DNA of 64,000 bases, taken from positions 2,914,001 through 2,978,000 of the forward strand of contig JASGHK010000005.1 of the NCBI GenBank assembly GCA_049841135.1, in the 5' to 3' direction. Under the pieces are notes generated by a model. The model made no database searches. It saw only the letters and a list, made by a program, of their open reading frames with translations, and was not told the DNA's origin. Source of the stretch: JACRCT01 sp049841135 (GTDB lineage Bacteria; Myxococcota; Myxococcia; Myxococcales; UBA5297). Of this stretch, positions 29,563 to 38,368 are shown one piece after another. The translations under genes and the position numbers were made by a program. Position 1 is the stretch's first letter, and every line of letters starts with the position of its first letter.

Positions 29563-29982
29563 TCACTGATAAGGCCCGTCCTTCGAGACGAGAGACAAGC
29601 GAGCAGCGGATATCCCAGCGAGGCTTCGAACCGCATCGTCTGGGTCGCTGAGTAGCTTCCTTATGAGCGCCTGAGTGGTGCCGTCCTCGGCGCTTAGGGA
29701 GGGGAAAAGCGCTTGAAGGGCAAGAATGCGGACCAAGGGAACGCGATGGTCGGTCAGTGCCCGCAACCTCGTAAGAAAAGCGTCAGACTCGTAGATTGCG
29801 AACGGTATTTCTTTGAGAAACCACGCTCCCCAAGAAACAAGCTCGTCGTTGTCGGAGTCCAGAAGGGCGAGGAGGTCCTTCGGGTCTCGGCCACTGCGAA
29901 ACTGGTCGGCGACATCGTTTAGGCGCCGCCCGACATCATCAGAGTCCGAGGCAATGATTTCGAGAATCTCCTGCTCAATCAT
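29563..29982 (-). CDS. HEAT-repeat-like protein
   Basis: The 139-residue product is made of short helical repeats of HEAT type (LLALLDSDNDELVSWGAWFL, LRALTDHRVPLVRILALQAL, LIRKLLSDPDDAVRSLAGIS). It has lower GC and more A/T-ending codons than its neighbours and sits between duplicated gene tails, so it was probably acquired. After the stop, another frame continues with GLISDDRKQGYPLDEFVAYS, which could be a shifted C-terminus. Small HEAT proteins often bind proteins, for instance as immunity proteins, but nothing proves that here. Confidence 0.6.
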   Translation of the reverse strand: MIEQEILEIIASDSDDVGRRLNDVADQFRSGRDPKDLLALLDSDNDELVSWGAWFLKEIPFAIYESDAFLTRLRALTDHRVPLVRILALQALFPSLSAEDGTTQALIRKLLSDPDDAVRSLAGISAARLSLVSKDGPYQ

Positions 29983-30009
29983 TTGCGGTCCTTGCTGGAC
30001 TGAGTCCGG

Positions 30010-31454
30010 CTACTTGTCGTCCTTGCCGCCGGTCTCGTCGTAGAGCGGCGGCAGCGAGTTGTCGGTGGTGGGCCGGTCGAGCGCGTCGTTGCTCGGGCCG
30101 TCCTCGACGTAGCGCTGAACGACGTCGTAGTCGCCCTCGTCATCCTCGCCGTAGGAGTGGTCGTCGTAGGCCTCCTCGCCTTCCTCCGGCTCGGGCTCCT
30201 TGGGCAGCTCGACGACGCACTCCGGAGGTGGCCAGGCGCTGCTCGCGGCCTCCACCTTCGATCCTGAGCGGCGCAGCGCCTTCAGGTGCTTCTCCGGCCA
30301 GGACAGCCGCAGCACGAGGTGCGTCAACGCGGTGGCTTCGCTGGTGAAGAACCGGAGGGCCGGAGCGCCGTAGTCGAATGCAAGCTCGAGCACCTTCAGC
30401 CGCCGTACCAGCGGAGTCGCAAGCAGCGGCTTCCAGGTCTCAGGAGTGGGCGGCGGGCCTCGCCAGCAAACGGTCAGCGCTTCGAGCTTGGGGAAGAAGG
30501 CGCCTGCGAGCTCGCCGAAGAGCCCGGCGTCGTTCGATCCCCAGTCGCCGCTGTGAATGAGGGTCAGCTCGCGAAGTGCTGGCAGCTTGGCGCGGCCGAG
30601 CGAAGCGAGGTGGTCGCTCGTGATCTTGGAGGACAGGAGCAAGTGCTCGAGCGTGTCGTGCTCCAGCGCCTGGAGATCCAAGGGCGCTGCGAAGACCGCG
30701 AGCTCGCGAAGCCGGGGGAACCGGGCGAGGAGTCCTTCTGCAACGCGACCTTCGACGCCTTCTCGTGCAGGCCCAGCTGCAGGCGAGTGATCGTCGGATG
30801 CGGCGGCATCGCCGCCAGCGCCGCGAGCGACTTCTCGATGTTGAAGTCGCGGTCGAATAGCACCAGCTCGCGCAGGAACCGGCAGGGGGGCTCCGCGAGG
30901 AAGGCACGCAAGAGCGTCTCCTCGTCATAGTCCTGGGGACGAGCGGCGAAGAGCGTGAGCTTCTCCACGAAGCCCAGCCGCCACTTCAGGCGGGCGACCT
31001 CCTGGCAATCGGCCAGCGACCCGAGCAGAGCAGTGGCGCGCCGGGCGAAGAGCTGCTGCTCCTCCGCGCGCAGCTCGTCGGTCGGTGCGGTCGCCAGGCG
31101 GTGCTGCAGGGCGATGAGCTCGCCTCGCGGATCGCCGTGGCTCTGGAGGTAGTCGGCGTAAACGAGGTACGGCTCGACGGCGTCGAGGTCGGCCTCGATG
31201 AGCGCCTCGAGTTCGAGGAGCTTGCTGCGGTCTTCGGGCTTCGTGTCCTCGTCGGGCGCGTCCACGAAGCCGGCGTCAAGGCGCTTCTGGATCTGGCGCT
31301 CGACAAAGTCCTGGATCTCTTCGTGGGCGAGGAACTCGCGCTTCTGGGGCTCGGTCTCCTCCCCACCGGCCTCGCCCTCGACCGTTTCGACGTAGAGGTC
31401 TTCCCAGGTGATCTCGAAGAAGCGGCTCTCGTGGACGAGCTTGCGCGACTGCAT
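30010..31454 (-). CDS. TIGR02996 repeat-companion domain protein (one frame shift)
   Basis: The protein of about 481 residues has the TIGR02996 signature (LEALIEADLDAVEPYLVYAD then GDPRGELIALQ), seen in myxobacteria and planctomycetes as the N-terminal companion of leucine-rich-type repeats. Irregular leucine-rich repeats (LRELVLFDRDF, LPALRELTLIHSGDW, RRLKVLELAFDYG) and a very acidic C-terminus rich in Glu/Asp follow. Near 30730 the frame changes; adding one base would join KVALQ to EGLLARFPRLRELAVFAA. This is the only shift here needing an insertion. Start ATG at 31454. Function unknown; probably a protein-interaction protein in the cytoplasm. Confidence 0.75.
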
Positions 31455-31513
31455 GGACTGAGACTGTGGCGCAGCCCGCGAGATGCGTGCAACCGAGGTA
31501 TGGTGGCGCCGCC

Positions 31514-32554
31514 ATGGCACTTCGCATCCGGGAGAACGAGCAACTCGCGCCGCGCACCACGCTGGAGCTGGGCGGAGCCGCGCGCTTCTTCGCCGAGGCC
31601 GCATCGGTGGACGAGATCGAGGAAGCGGTCCGGACGGCCCGCGAGCGTGGCTTGCGGCTGGCCGTCCTTGGCGGCGGATCCAACCTGCTCGTCGCCGACG
31701 AAGGCTTCGATGGGCTGGTTCTGGCCATCGCCAGCAAAGGCCGGACGAGCAAGCCCGGTCCGGACGGCACGATGCTGGTCCGCGCGGAGGCGGGCGAGAG
31801 CTGGGACGAGCTGGTGGCGTGGACGGTCGAGAGCGGCTGGCAGGGGCTCGAGTGCCTGGCCGGGATCCCGGGGCTCGTGGGCTCGACGCCGGTCCAGAAC
31901 GTCGGCGCCTACGGCCAGGAGGTCGCCGACACCCTGGTCGAGGTCGAGGTCTTCGACCGCGAGCGCGGCGAGCGGCGAACGATGCCGCGGGCGGAGTGCG
32001 GCTTCGCCTACCGCGACAGCGCGCTCAAGCGTGCGGCGGGCCGCTTCATCGTCTCTGCCGTCACCTTCGCGCTGCGGCCCAATGCGGCTGCGCCCATCCG
32101 CTACGCGGAGCTGCAGAAGGCGCTGGGCGGCAGCGAAGAGCGCGACGTGGCCAAGGTGCGCGAGGTGGTGCTCCGGCTGCGGCGCAGCAAGTCGATGGTG
32201 GTCGACCCGAGCGATCCCAACCGGCGCAGCGCCGGGAGCTTCTTCACCAATCCCATCGTCGCGGCGGAGGTGGCGGACGACGTCGCGCGGCGCTCCGGCG
32301 AAGGCACCATGCCGCGTTGGGCACAGCCGGACGGCCGGGTGAAGCTCGCGGCAGGCTGGCTCATCGAGCGAGCGGGGATCGCCAAGGGCCTGCGGATGGG
32401 GAACGTCGGTGTGTCGAGCGCGCACGCGCTGGCGCTGGTTCATCACGGCGGCGGGACGACCCGCGAGCTGCTGGCGCTGGCCGAGCACGTCGTCGGTGCC
32501 GTGGAGCGGCGCTTCGGAGTTCGGCTCGAGCGGGAGCCGGTGCTGCTCGGCTGA
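31514..32554 (+). CDS. murB: UDP-N-acetylmuramate dehydrogenase (UDP-N-acetylenolpyruvoylglucosamine reductase)
   Basis: MurB reduces UDP-GlcNAc-enolpyruvate to UDP-MurNAc with NADPH and FAD in the cytoplasm, the second committed step of peptidoglycan synthesis. The 346-residue protein has the FAD-binding motifs LAVLGGGSNLLVADEGFDG and LAGIPGLVGSTPVQNVGAYG, the segment CGFAYRDSALK, the catalytic Ser in SAGSFFTNPI, and a C-terminal Glu in RLEREPV. It is full-length for the type I (E. coli-like) group. It is monocistronic here, divergent from the TIGR02996 gene and far from any visible cell-wall cluster. Confidence 0.95.
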   Translation: MALRIRENEQLAPRTTLELGGAARFFAEAASVDEIEEAVRTARERGLRLAVLGGGSNLLVADEGFDGLVLAIASKGRTSKPGPDGTMLVRAEAGESWDELVAWTVESGWQGLECLAGIPGLVGSTPVQNVGAYGQEVADTLVEVEVFDRERGERRTMPRAECGFAYRDSALKRAAGRFIVSAVTFALRPNAAAPIRYAELQKALGGSEERDVAKVREVVLRLRRSKSMVVDPSDPNRRSAGSFFTNPIVAAEVADDVARRSGEGTMPRWAQPDGRVKLAAGWLIERAGIAKGLRMGNVGVSSAHALALVHHGGGTTRELLALAEHVVGAVERRFGVRLEREPVLLG

Positions 32555-32662
32555 GTGTTGGTGGCCACAGGCCTCCGGGCCTGTGAAGTAGTTCCTGCCT
32601 GCGTCCCAAGTTCTGAATTCTTGGAGGACAAGCTGTTGGTGGCTACAGGCCTCCGGGCCTGT
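32555..32662. repeat. Two inverted copies of the 76-bp array core
   Basis: GGTGGCCACAGGCCTCCGGG (from 32560) and GGTGGCTACAGGCCTCCGGG (from 32637) are reverse complements of the core in the following tandem array (GCAGGCCCGGAGGCCTGC...CCACCAACA). Each can fold as CAGGCC-TCCG-GGCCTG. They lie directly after murB, facing the array, so transcripts through both could form a long hairpin. Confidence 0.7.
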
Positions 32663-32704
32663 GCGGTCTCTGCAATCCTGCCCGGATACCTGGTTGTGGG
32701 TTGT

Positions 32705-33030
32705 GGAAGAGCAGGCCCGGAGGCGGCCACCACCAGACCCAGCCCGGCTCAGGGACAAAAATCACAAGGGACAGGAGGGGGAAGAGCAGGCCCAGAGGCC
32801 TGCCGCCACCAACACCAAGCCTGGCTCAGGGGAAAGAATCACAAGGGACAGGAGGGGAAGAGCAGGCCCGGAGGCCTGCCACCACCAACACCCAGGCTGG
32901 CTCAGGGGAAAGAATCACAAGGGACAGGAGGGGAAGAGCAGGCCCGGAGGCCTGCCGCCACCAACACCCAGGCTGGCTCAGGGGAAAGAATCACAAGTGA
33001 CGGAAGGGGAGAAGCAGGCCCGGAGACCAC
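32705..33030. repeat. 76-bp tandem repeat array, four units plus a partial one
   Basis: Units start at 32705, 32780, 32856, 32932 and, partial, 33008. Each has AGAGCAGGCCCGGAGGCCTG, then CCACCAACACCCAGGCTGGC and AAAGAATCACAAGGGACAGG. The units are nearly identical apart from the first. The array fills the convergent gap between murB and the APP1-type gene, with no spacers or cas genes. Each unit carries a 7-bp perfect stem around CGGA. Confidence 0.85.
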
Positions 33031-33037
33031 CAAGGTC

Positions 33038-34079
33038 CTACTTGCTGGCGCTCCCGGACGGGAAGGTCTTCTCCACGCACTCCCGCGGTGCCAGGCCCGC
33101 GGCAACCGCAGCGCGCGCGGCCTCCGCCCCGGTCTTGAAGAGCACCATCCCCTTGAACCGCGAGGCATCGGCGCTGCGCCCCACGTCATGGATGTAGACC
33201 GCGGCGATGCGTCCGGGGAACTCCTTGAGGATGGTGGTGTAGACCTCGGGGTCGGCCTCGCCGGAGTCGCCGATGAGCACGAACTTGTGCGGGAAGCGCG
33301 AGAGCAGCGCGCGAAGGTGCGGCTCCTTGTAGCCGGACAGCGTCTTGGTCCCCAGCACCCGCAGGTGAAGCGCCGCGAAGGGGAAGCCGTGCTTGGCGAG
33401 GAAGCCCTGCAGGCGCGGGCTGAACTCCACCGGCGAGCCGCTGACGAAGGCGAAGCCTGGCGTGGGCGCCGCCTGCGCGAGGCACGCATAGAACCCCGCC
33501 ATCCCCTCGACCTGCGGCGTCGAGCTTCTCGTCGCCCAAGAGCGCCGACTTGAGCAGCTCGCCCTTGGACTGCACGTTGGTCACCGCCACCGTGTCGTCG
33601 AAGTCGGAGATGACCAGGAAGGGAGCGTCGTCCGCGACGATCTGCACGGCGCCCTCGGTCGAAGCCGAGCCGGCGGTCGCCTTCGCCGCCAGCGCGCCGA
33701 GCGGGAACGGCGCCGTCTGCGGCGCGGGGAACGAGGCTTCGAAGAGCCCGTCCTTGTCGGAGACGACCTGCCGCCTCTGGCCCTGGAAGCTCACCTCGAC
33801 CTCGGCGCCCTCCCAGGTGACGGCCGCCAGCCGGCGCACGTTCTTCTCCAGGCCGCCGTGCTTGTGGTCCTCCGGAGAGGTCTTCAGCGCCTGGCCGCGC
33901 AGGGTCACCAGCGTCGGGCGCCCCAGCGCCGGGAAGAGGGCCACCGAGCTGTCGGCCCGGGCGAACGCGGGCGCGGCGACGGCGAGCGCCGCGGCGACGA
34001 TGGCGAGGGCCCCGCGACTCCGGCACCGCTTCGCGCTGCCTACGCTCGGGGTGAACGGGAGGGTTCGCATGGCGGCCAT
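33038..34079 (-). CDS. Secreted APP1-type (DUF2183) phosphatidate phosphatase-like protein (one frame shift)
   Basis: After a basic N-terminus and signal peptide (ALAIVAAALAVAAPAFARA), the protein has a beta domain and then a HAD-like catalytic domain of the DUF2183/APP1 type: nucleophile motif SDFDDTVAVTNV, FVSGSP, and KFVLIGDSGEADPEVY. Such enzymes dephosphorylate phosphatidic acid. At 33522-33528 an extra base (GAGAAGCTCG for GAGAGCTCG) breaks the frame; repair joins LLGDE to SSTPQVEGMAGFYACLA. Repaired length is about 346 residues. Export to the periplasm is inferred from the signal peptide. Its 3' end meets the tandem repeat array. Confidence 0.85.
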
Positions 34080-34086
34080 CGTAGCC

Positions 34087-34605
34087 TCACTCCAACCGCA
34101 GCTTGCGCCGCAGCTCCGCTTTCTTCTCTTCCGGCAGGTCCGTGGCGTCGATGCTCGCGCGCAGTCCTTCCTGGCCCAGGGCCCGGACGCCGTAGCTGCA
34201 GTTCTCGAGCAGCTGCGGCCAGGCGTGCTCCTCCATCAGCCTTGGATAGTCGCGGCACATGCCCGGCCGCGAGTCGTAGCTGTCGCAGCGCTTGGTCGCC
34301 CGATCGTAGTGGGAGCAGGAAAAGACGAAGATCTTCAGCTGCCGCTCGGTGCGCAAGAGCTCCATCCCGTTGACGCGCTGCTGCCACCAGAGGAACAGCG
34401 CGCGCAGCGTGGGCAGGAACCAGGTGAGGCGCCCGACGCGGATGCTCGGCTCGACGCAGCAGCCGCCGCAGCAGGCACAGGTGCCGGAGATGGCCCAGCG
34501 GGCAGGCTCGCGTCGCCTGGCGAAGGCGCGACGCAGCCGCAGCTCGAAGAGCCAGACCGCCGCCAGGGCGCGCTTGAGCCAGGTCTTGGGCCAGGGGTCG
34601 ATCAC
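34087..34605 (-). CDS. YkgJ family cysteine-cluster protein
   Basis: The 172-residue protein has the Cys pattern of YkgJ-like (Fe/Zn-chelating) proteins: TCACCGGCC near residue 45, then FSCSHYDRATKRCDSYDSRP, MCRDYP and a later Cys. These Cys probably bind a metal or iron-sulfur centre. The start is taken as the GTG at 34605, where the first good amphipathic helix begins; no strong Shine-Dalgarno supports it, so it is uncertain. It ends seven bases after the start of the APP1-type gene downstream on the same strand, so the two may form an operon. Confidence 0.8.
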   Translation of the reverse strand: MIDPWPKTWLKRALAAVWLFELRLRRAFARRREPARWAISGTCACCGGCCVEPSIRVGRLTWFLPTLRALFLWWQQRVNGMELLRTERQLKIFVFSCSHYDRATKRCDSYDSRPGMCRDYPRLMEEHAWPQLLENCSYGVRALGQEGLRASIDATDLPEEKKAELRRKLRLE

Positions 34606-34677
34606 CCTTCGAAGGATCGCTTGGCGAGGGGGCTGCGCGCTACAGTTCCTTCCGGGATGGGGTGACGAGGAAGGTTT

Positions 34678-35070
34678 ATGGCGGACCTGGCAGTCGGCAT
34701 CAGGGCGATGGACACCGAGCACGTGAAGCTGCTGGGGCTGATCGATGCGCTGATCGAGCAAGCGCGTTCCGCCGGGCCGGCCGATCGGCTCATCCCCGCG
34801 GTCGAGGACCTGCTCAAGAGCCTGCGCGCCCACTTCGCGACCGAGACCGCGCTGATGGAGCGGCACGGATACGACGGCCGCCCGGCGCACGAGAGCGCCC
34901 ACCATGCGTTCCTCGCGGCGCTCGAGGGCCTGCACGCCAACCTGTCGGCGGCGTATACCGTTCCCATCGACCGGAAGATCGAGCTGCTCATCGGCGACTG
35001 GCTGCAGCTGCACATCGAGGGGTATGACGCGGTCCTCGCCCGCTTCCTCAAGGAGAAGGGCGAGTCGTAG
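34678..35070 (+). CDS. Bacteriohemerythrin-like protein
   Basis: The 130-residue four-helix protein has every di-iron ligand of hemerythrin: His15 (DTEH), His52 and Glu56 (AHFATE), His71 and His75 (HESAH), and His112 and Asp117 (HIEGYD). It should bind oxygen reversibly or sense oxygen or nitric oxide in the cytoplasm. It starts a tight cluster: 12 bp to a secreted discoidin-like gene, which overlaps a radical SAM gene. An oxygen-binding protein next to an oxygen-sensitive radical SAM enzyme would make sense, but this is inference. Confidence 0.9.
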   Translation: MADLAVGIRAMDTEHVKLLGLIDALIEQARSAGPADRLIPAVEDLLKSLRAHFATETALMERHGYDGRPAHESAHHAFLAALEGLHANLSAAYTVPIDRKIELLIGDWLQLHIEGYDAVLARFLKEKGES

Positions 35071-35082
35071 CAGGAGGGGCGG

Positions 35083-35731
35083 ATGCGAGAGGTGCGCTGG
35101 GCGCTCTGCGTCGCGGGACTCGTGGCGGCCGGAGCGGCACGCGCGCAGGTCCCGCAGCGGCCCGCGGGCGAGGCGCCACCGGACGCCCCAGCCAAGATCC
35201 AGCCTCTGCCTGAAAGGCCGGAGGAGCCCACAGCCCAGCCGACCAGGCCTGCCGACGTCCCCGTGCCCAAGCTGCCGCCAGGCGAGCTGCTCACCCGGCT
35301 GCGCGGCAAGCTCCAGGTCACCGCGAGCTCGGCCTGGAATGGCTGGCCGCCATCTCGAGCCATCGACGGCGATTCTGGCCACCTCCTGGTTCAGCGCGGG
35401 CGGCGACGCGGCGGCGCTCAAGGCCAAGCCGTGGCTCGAGGTCACCTTCCCCGAGGACGTCACCGTCGGCCACGTGATGGCGCTGGGCAACCGCGAGCCG
35501 GCCTGGCCGGTGAACTACAGCATCGTCGTCGCGCGCGTGGAGTTGTACGACGCCCAGGGCGAGCGGGTGGGCAGCCAGGGCAACGAGACGGCGGTGCCGA
35601 CCTTCGACATCGAGTTCCACTTCAAGGCGCCGGTGGCCAAGGTGCGCAAGCTCCGGTTCGTCTCGCTGGCGGACCAGGGCGACAAGAACCCGTACCAAGA
35701 CATCGCCATCGCAGAATTGAGGGCCTGGTGA
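35083..35731 (+). CDS. Secreted discoidin-like (F5/8 type C-like) domain protein (one frame shift)
   Basis: A signal peptide (VRWALCVAGLVAAGAARAQ) and a Pro-rich linker precede a jelly-roll domain typical of discoidin or glycan-binding folds: ITASSAW-like start (VTASSAWNGWPPSRAIDGD), LATSWFS, then WLEVTFPEDVTVGHV and KLRFVSL. Such domains bind sugars or cell-surface ligands. At 35371-35375 an extra T (GATTCTGG for GATCTGG) breaks the frame; repair gives AIDGDLATSWFSAGGD. Repaired length is about 215 residues. Its stop overlaps the GTG start of the radical SAM gene (GTGA). Confidence 0.75.
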
Positions 35732-37242
35732 AGAGCCGAATCAACGTCTTCGTCCACCACCTGCGCGGCGGGTTCGCGACCAACTGCAGCTCGTCGCACA
35801 GCCTGCTCTACCTGCCGGGCACGCCCGACGACCTGACCGGTGTTCACGAGAACGTCTACGACTGGGGCTTCGTGCTCGCGACCCGCGCGGCGAAGCTGCC
35901 GTACATCCGGTTCCAGCTGGAGGCGGCCGAGGCCTGCGACGAGGCGCTCGTCGCCGAGCTGGGCCTGCCGGCAGAGGGCGCCGAGAGCGGCGACTACTAC
36001 AGCTGGTCCGCGCCGCCGGAGCTGGCCAAGGAGATCGCCCGCTGGGCGCTGATGGACGGCGTGGTGGTGCTCGGGGGCCCGGACAACGGGGAGTACCACA
36101 CCCTCTCGACCACCAAAGCCATCGACCCGGCGTCTGCCAGCGTATGGCAGGTGCGGCGCGACCCGCTCGGCTTCTGGACGGTCATCGACGAGGGCGGCAC
36201 GAAGATGCGCTTGTCGTTCTCCACGGCGAGCCACCCACAAGTCCTGCCGTTTCGCTCGACCTGGCCGGAGATGGTGGACCTGAAGATCACCGACCGCTGC
36301 AACGCCGGCTGCACCTTCTGCTACCAGGACTCGCGGCCCGACGGCGCCCACGCGCGGATGGAGGACATCCTCGACCGGCTCCACGAGCTGAAGCGGGCCC
36401 AGGTGCTGGAGGTGGTGTTGGGCGGCGGCGAGCCGACCGAGCACCCGCAGTTTTCGCGCATCGTGGGGGAGATTCAGCGGCGCGGCATGCGGGCCGGCTT
36501 CACGACACGCCAGCTGGATTGGCGCCGGCGCGTCGACGAGTCGCAGGCCAACTGGAGCGAGGTCCGGTGGGCCTACTCCATCTCCAGCGTCGACGACGCG
36601 GAGCGGGTCACGCAGATGCGCCCCAACGCCCATCCCGCCATCCACGTGGTGATGGGCACCGAGGTCTCCCGACCCGAGCCGCTCCGGCAGGTGGCCGAGC
36701 TGTGCAAGAAGAGCTGGCTGCAGCTCGTGCTGCTCGGCTTCAAGAGCAAGGGCCGGGCGTCGAGCCTGACCGCCATCGACGACAGCCACTGGTTCGACGT
36801 CTGCGCCGCGGCCGGGCTCAAGCAGGTCGCCATCGACGCGGTGCTGGCGAGCAAGGACGACCTGGAGCTGCGCCGCCGCGGCGTCCCGGACTGGCTGACC
36901 GAGCTGGACGACGGGCGCTACTCGATGCACGTCGACGCGGTGCGCGGCACTTGCGGCCCGTCGTCGTTCTGTGCGCCGGAGGAGACGTTCGCGCTGCCCA
37001 AGGGCGACGACGCGATCCGCGAGGCGTTCGACCGGATCAACGAACGACTGGGCCCGGCACGGCTGCGCCGGGCGCTCGAGCTAGAGCAGGACGCGGCGCT
37101 GGCCGCCAGGGACGAGAAGAGGCTGGTGATGCTCGACGCGGCGATGGAGGGCCGGTGCGAGCAGTGCGGTGCGCCGGGAGCGGAGCCCGTCGGCGGCGAG
37201 CGCGGGCGGCCGAGCCTGCTGTGCCCCAGGTGCGGTCGATAG
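35728..37242 (+). CDS. Radical SAM protein with N-terminal domain and C-terminal zinc ribbon
   Basis: The 504-residue protein has a 4Fe-4S/SAM motif CNAGCTFCYQ (Cys191, 195, 198) and GGGEPTEHP, marking an enzyme that cleaves SAM to a deoxyadenosyl radical. The first 170 residues are a separate domain with FATNCSSSHSLLYLP, which recalls the N-terminal NSSSTHSL-type motif of many phage proteins. The last 40 residues carry CEQCGAP and CPRCGR, a zinc-ribbon or auxiliary-site candidate. It starts at a GTG overlapping the stop of the discoidin-like gene, so both are made together with the hemerythrin. The substrate is unknown. Confidence 0.85.
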   Translation: MKSRINVFVHHLRGGFATNCSSSHSLLYLPGTPDDLTGVHENVYDWGFVLATRAAKLPYIRFQLEAAEACDEALVAELGLPAEGAESGDYYSWSAPPELAKEIARWALMDGVVVLGGPDNGEYHTLSTTKAIDPASASVWQVRRDPLGFWTVIDEGGTKMRLSFSTASHPQVLPFRSTWPEMVDLKITDRCNAGCTFCYQDSRPDGAHARMEDILDRLHELKRAQVLEVVLGGGEPTEHPQFSRIVGEIQRRGMRAGFTTRQLDWRRRVDESQANWSEVRWAYSISSVDDAERVTQMRPNAHPAIHVVMGTEVSRPEPLRQVAELCKKSWLQLVLLGFKSKGRASSLTAIDDSHWFDVCAAAGLKQVAIDAVLASKDDLELRRRGVPDWLTELDDGRYSMHVDAVRGTCGPSSFCAPEETFALPKGDDAIREAFDRINERLGPARLRRALELEQDAALAARDEKRLVMLDAAMEGRCEQCGAPGAEPVGGERGRPSLLCPRCGR

Positions 37243-37285
37243 CGGACGGGTAGCAGACCGCCCCACGCAGGACTGGGACTCCGGC

Positions 37286-38368
37286 TCAACGAGGCGAAGA
37301 GCTTGGCTGGCGACGACTCTGCATTCCGTGGCCTCGCTCGACGACTTGCAGCGCATGCCCGTCGGGGTCGAGCACGAGCAGGGAGCTGTCGAATGCGAGC
37401 CCCACAGGCGCCCGTTGGACGCCGGGCGAGACGAAGGGGACGCCTGCTTGCTCGAGGCGAGCGGCGGCCGCATGGGTGTCCCGGACGTAGAGGCGCGTCT
37501 GCCAATGCCAGAGGTCGCTCGCGCGCGAGCCCTCGGGCATCGCGCGCCCGCCATGAGGCGCCAAATACTCGAGCAGCTCGATTCCCGGCCCGGCAGGAGC
37601 GCGCAGGCTCGTGATGCGCACGCGGGCGCCGAAGACGCCGCTGAGGTGCTCCTGCTCGGTGCCGTAGTTCTCGCTGCCTCCGGCCACGCGCATCCCCAAC
37701 ACGTCCCGGTACAGCGCCAGCGAGGACGCCGTGTCCGACACCGCGATGGCGGTGTGGTCGATCCCCAGGAACAGCTGCCTTCCGGCCGGGCGCTGCCAGC
37801 GGGGCTCGCCCTTGCCGGCTGGGAACTGGATGAGCTCGAGGGTGTGCCCGTCGGGGTCCCGGAAGTAGAAGGCGCGAATCCCGCCCGCCTGCGGATTCCA
37901 CTCCGGCAGCCGCTGGGGTTCGGTGGAGACGAAGCCCACGTTCTGGCGGCGCAGGTGCTGGTAGGCCTCGTCCATGTCCCGCACCACGATGGCCAGGTGC
38001 TGGAACCACAAGTCGTTGGCGGCGGAGTCGGAGGGAATCGGTCGGCCGCGCGGGGCCAGGTACTGGTGCAGCTCGACCTCTTCGCGGCCCAGCCGCAGCG
38101 TGACCACCTTCACCCGAACGCCGAACACGCCCTGGACCCGCTCGATCTCGGGGCCGGCCAGCTCGACTGCCGAGACCTTCTGGAAGGTCAGGGCCCGCAC
38201 GAAGAAGTCCGCCGAGCGATCGGCGTCAGCGACGGTGAGCGCAATGGGGCCCACGGCCTCGACCGCCGCCGTCCCTGGTCCGGGCGCAAGCGCCGGCCCG
38301 GGCGCGGCGCCCAGCAGCGCCGCGGCCAGCAGCACCGGCGCGAACCCCGCCCGCCGCTTCGGACTCAA
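37286..38368 (-). CDS. Exported two-domain VOC (glyoxalase/dioxygenase superfamily) protein
   Basis: Two VOC modules in tandem follow a signal peptide (FAPVLLAAALLGAAPGPALA). Module 1 starts at IALTVADADRSADFFVRA and ends RDPDGHTLELIQFP. Module 2 starts at DHTAIAVSDTASSLALYRDV and ends LDPDGHALQVVE. Conserved His and Glu positions suggest a metal site. The TTG start overlaps the stop of the GMC oxidoreductase gene (TTGA), so both are translationally coupled, probably in one pathway. Export sets it apart from the usual cytoplasmic glyoxalases. The substrate is unknown. About 360 residues. Confidence 0.85.
   Translation of the reverse strand: MSPKRRAGFAPVLLAAALLGAAPGPALAPGPGTAAVEAVGPIALTVADADRSADFFVRALTFQKVSAVELAGPEIERVQGVFGVRVKVVTLRLGREEVELHQYLAPRGRPIPSDSAANDLWFQHLAIVVRDMDEAYQHLRRQNVGFVSTEPQRLPEWNPQAGGIRAFYFRDPDGHTLELIQFPAGKGEPRWQRPAGRQLFLGIDHTAIAVSDTASSLALYRDVLGMRVAGGSENYGTEQEHLSGVFGARVRITSLRAPAGPGIELLEYLAPHGGRAMPEGSRASDLWHWQTRLYVRDTHAAAARLEQAGVPFVSPGVQRAPVGLAFDSSLLVLDPDGHALQVVERGHGMQSRRQPSSSPR

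Noticed and set aside
32705..33030. CRISPR-like array
   Set aside because: Units are directly adjacent with no unique spacers and no cas genes; it is a simple tandem repeat.
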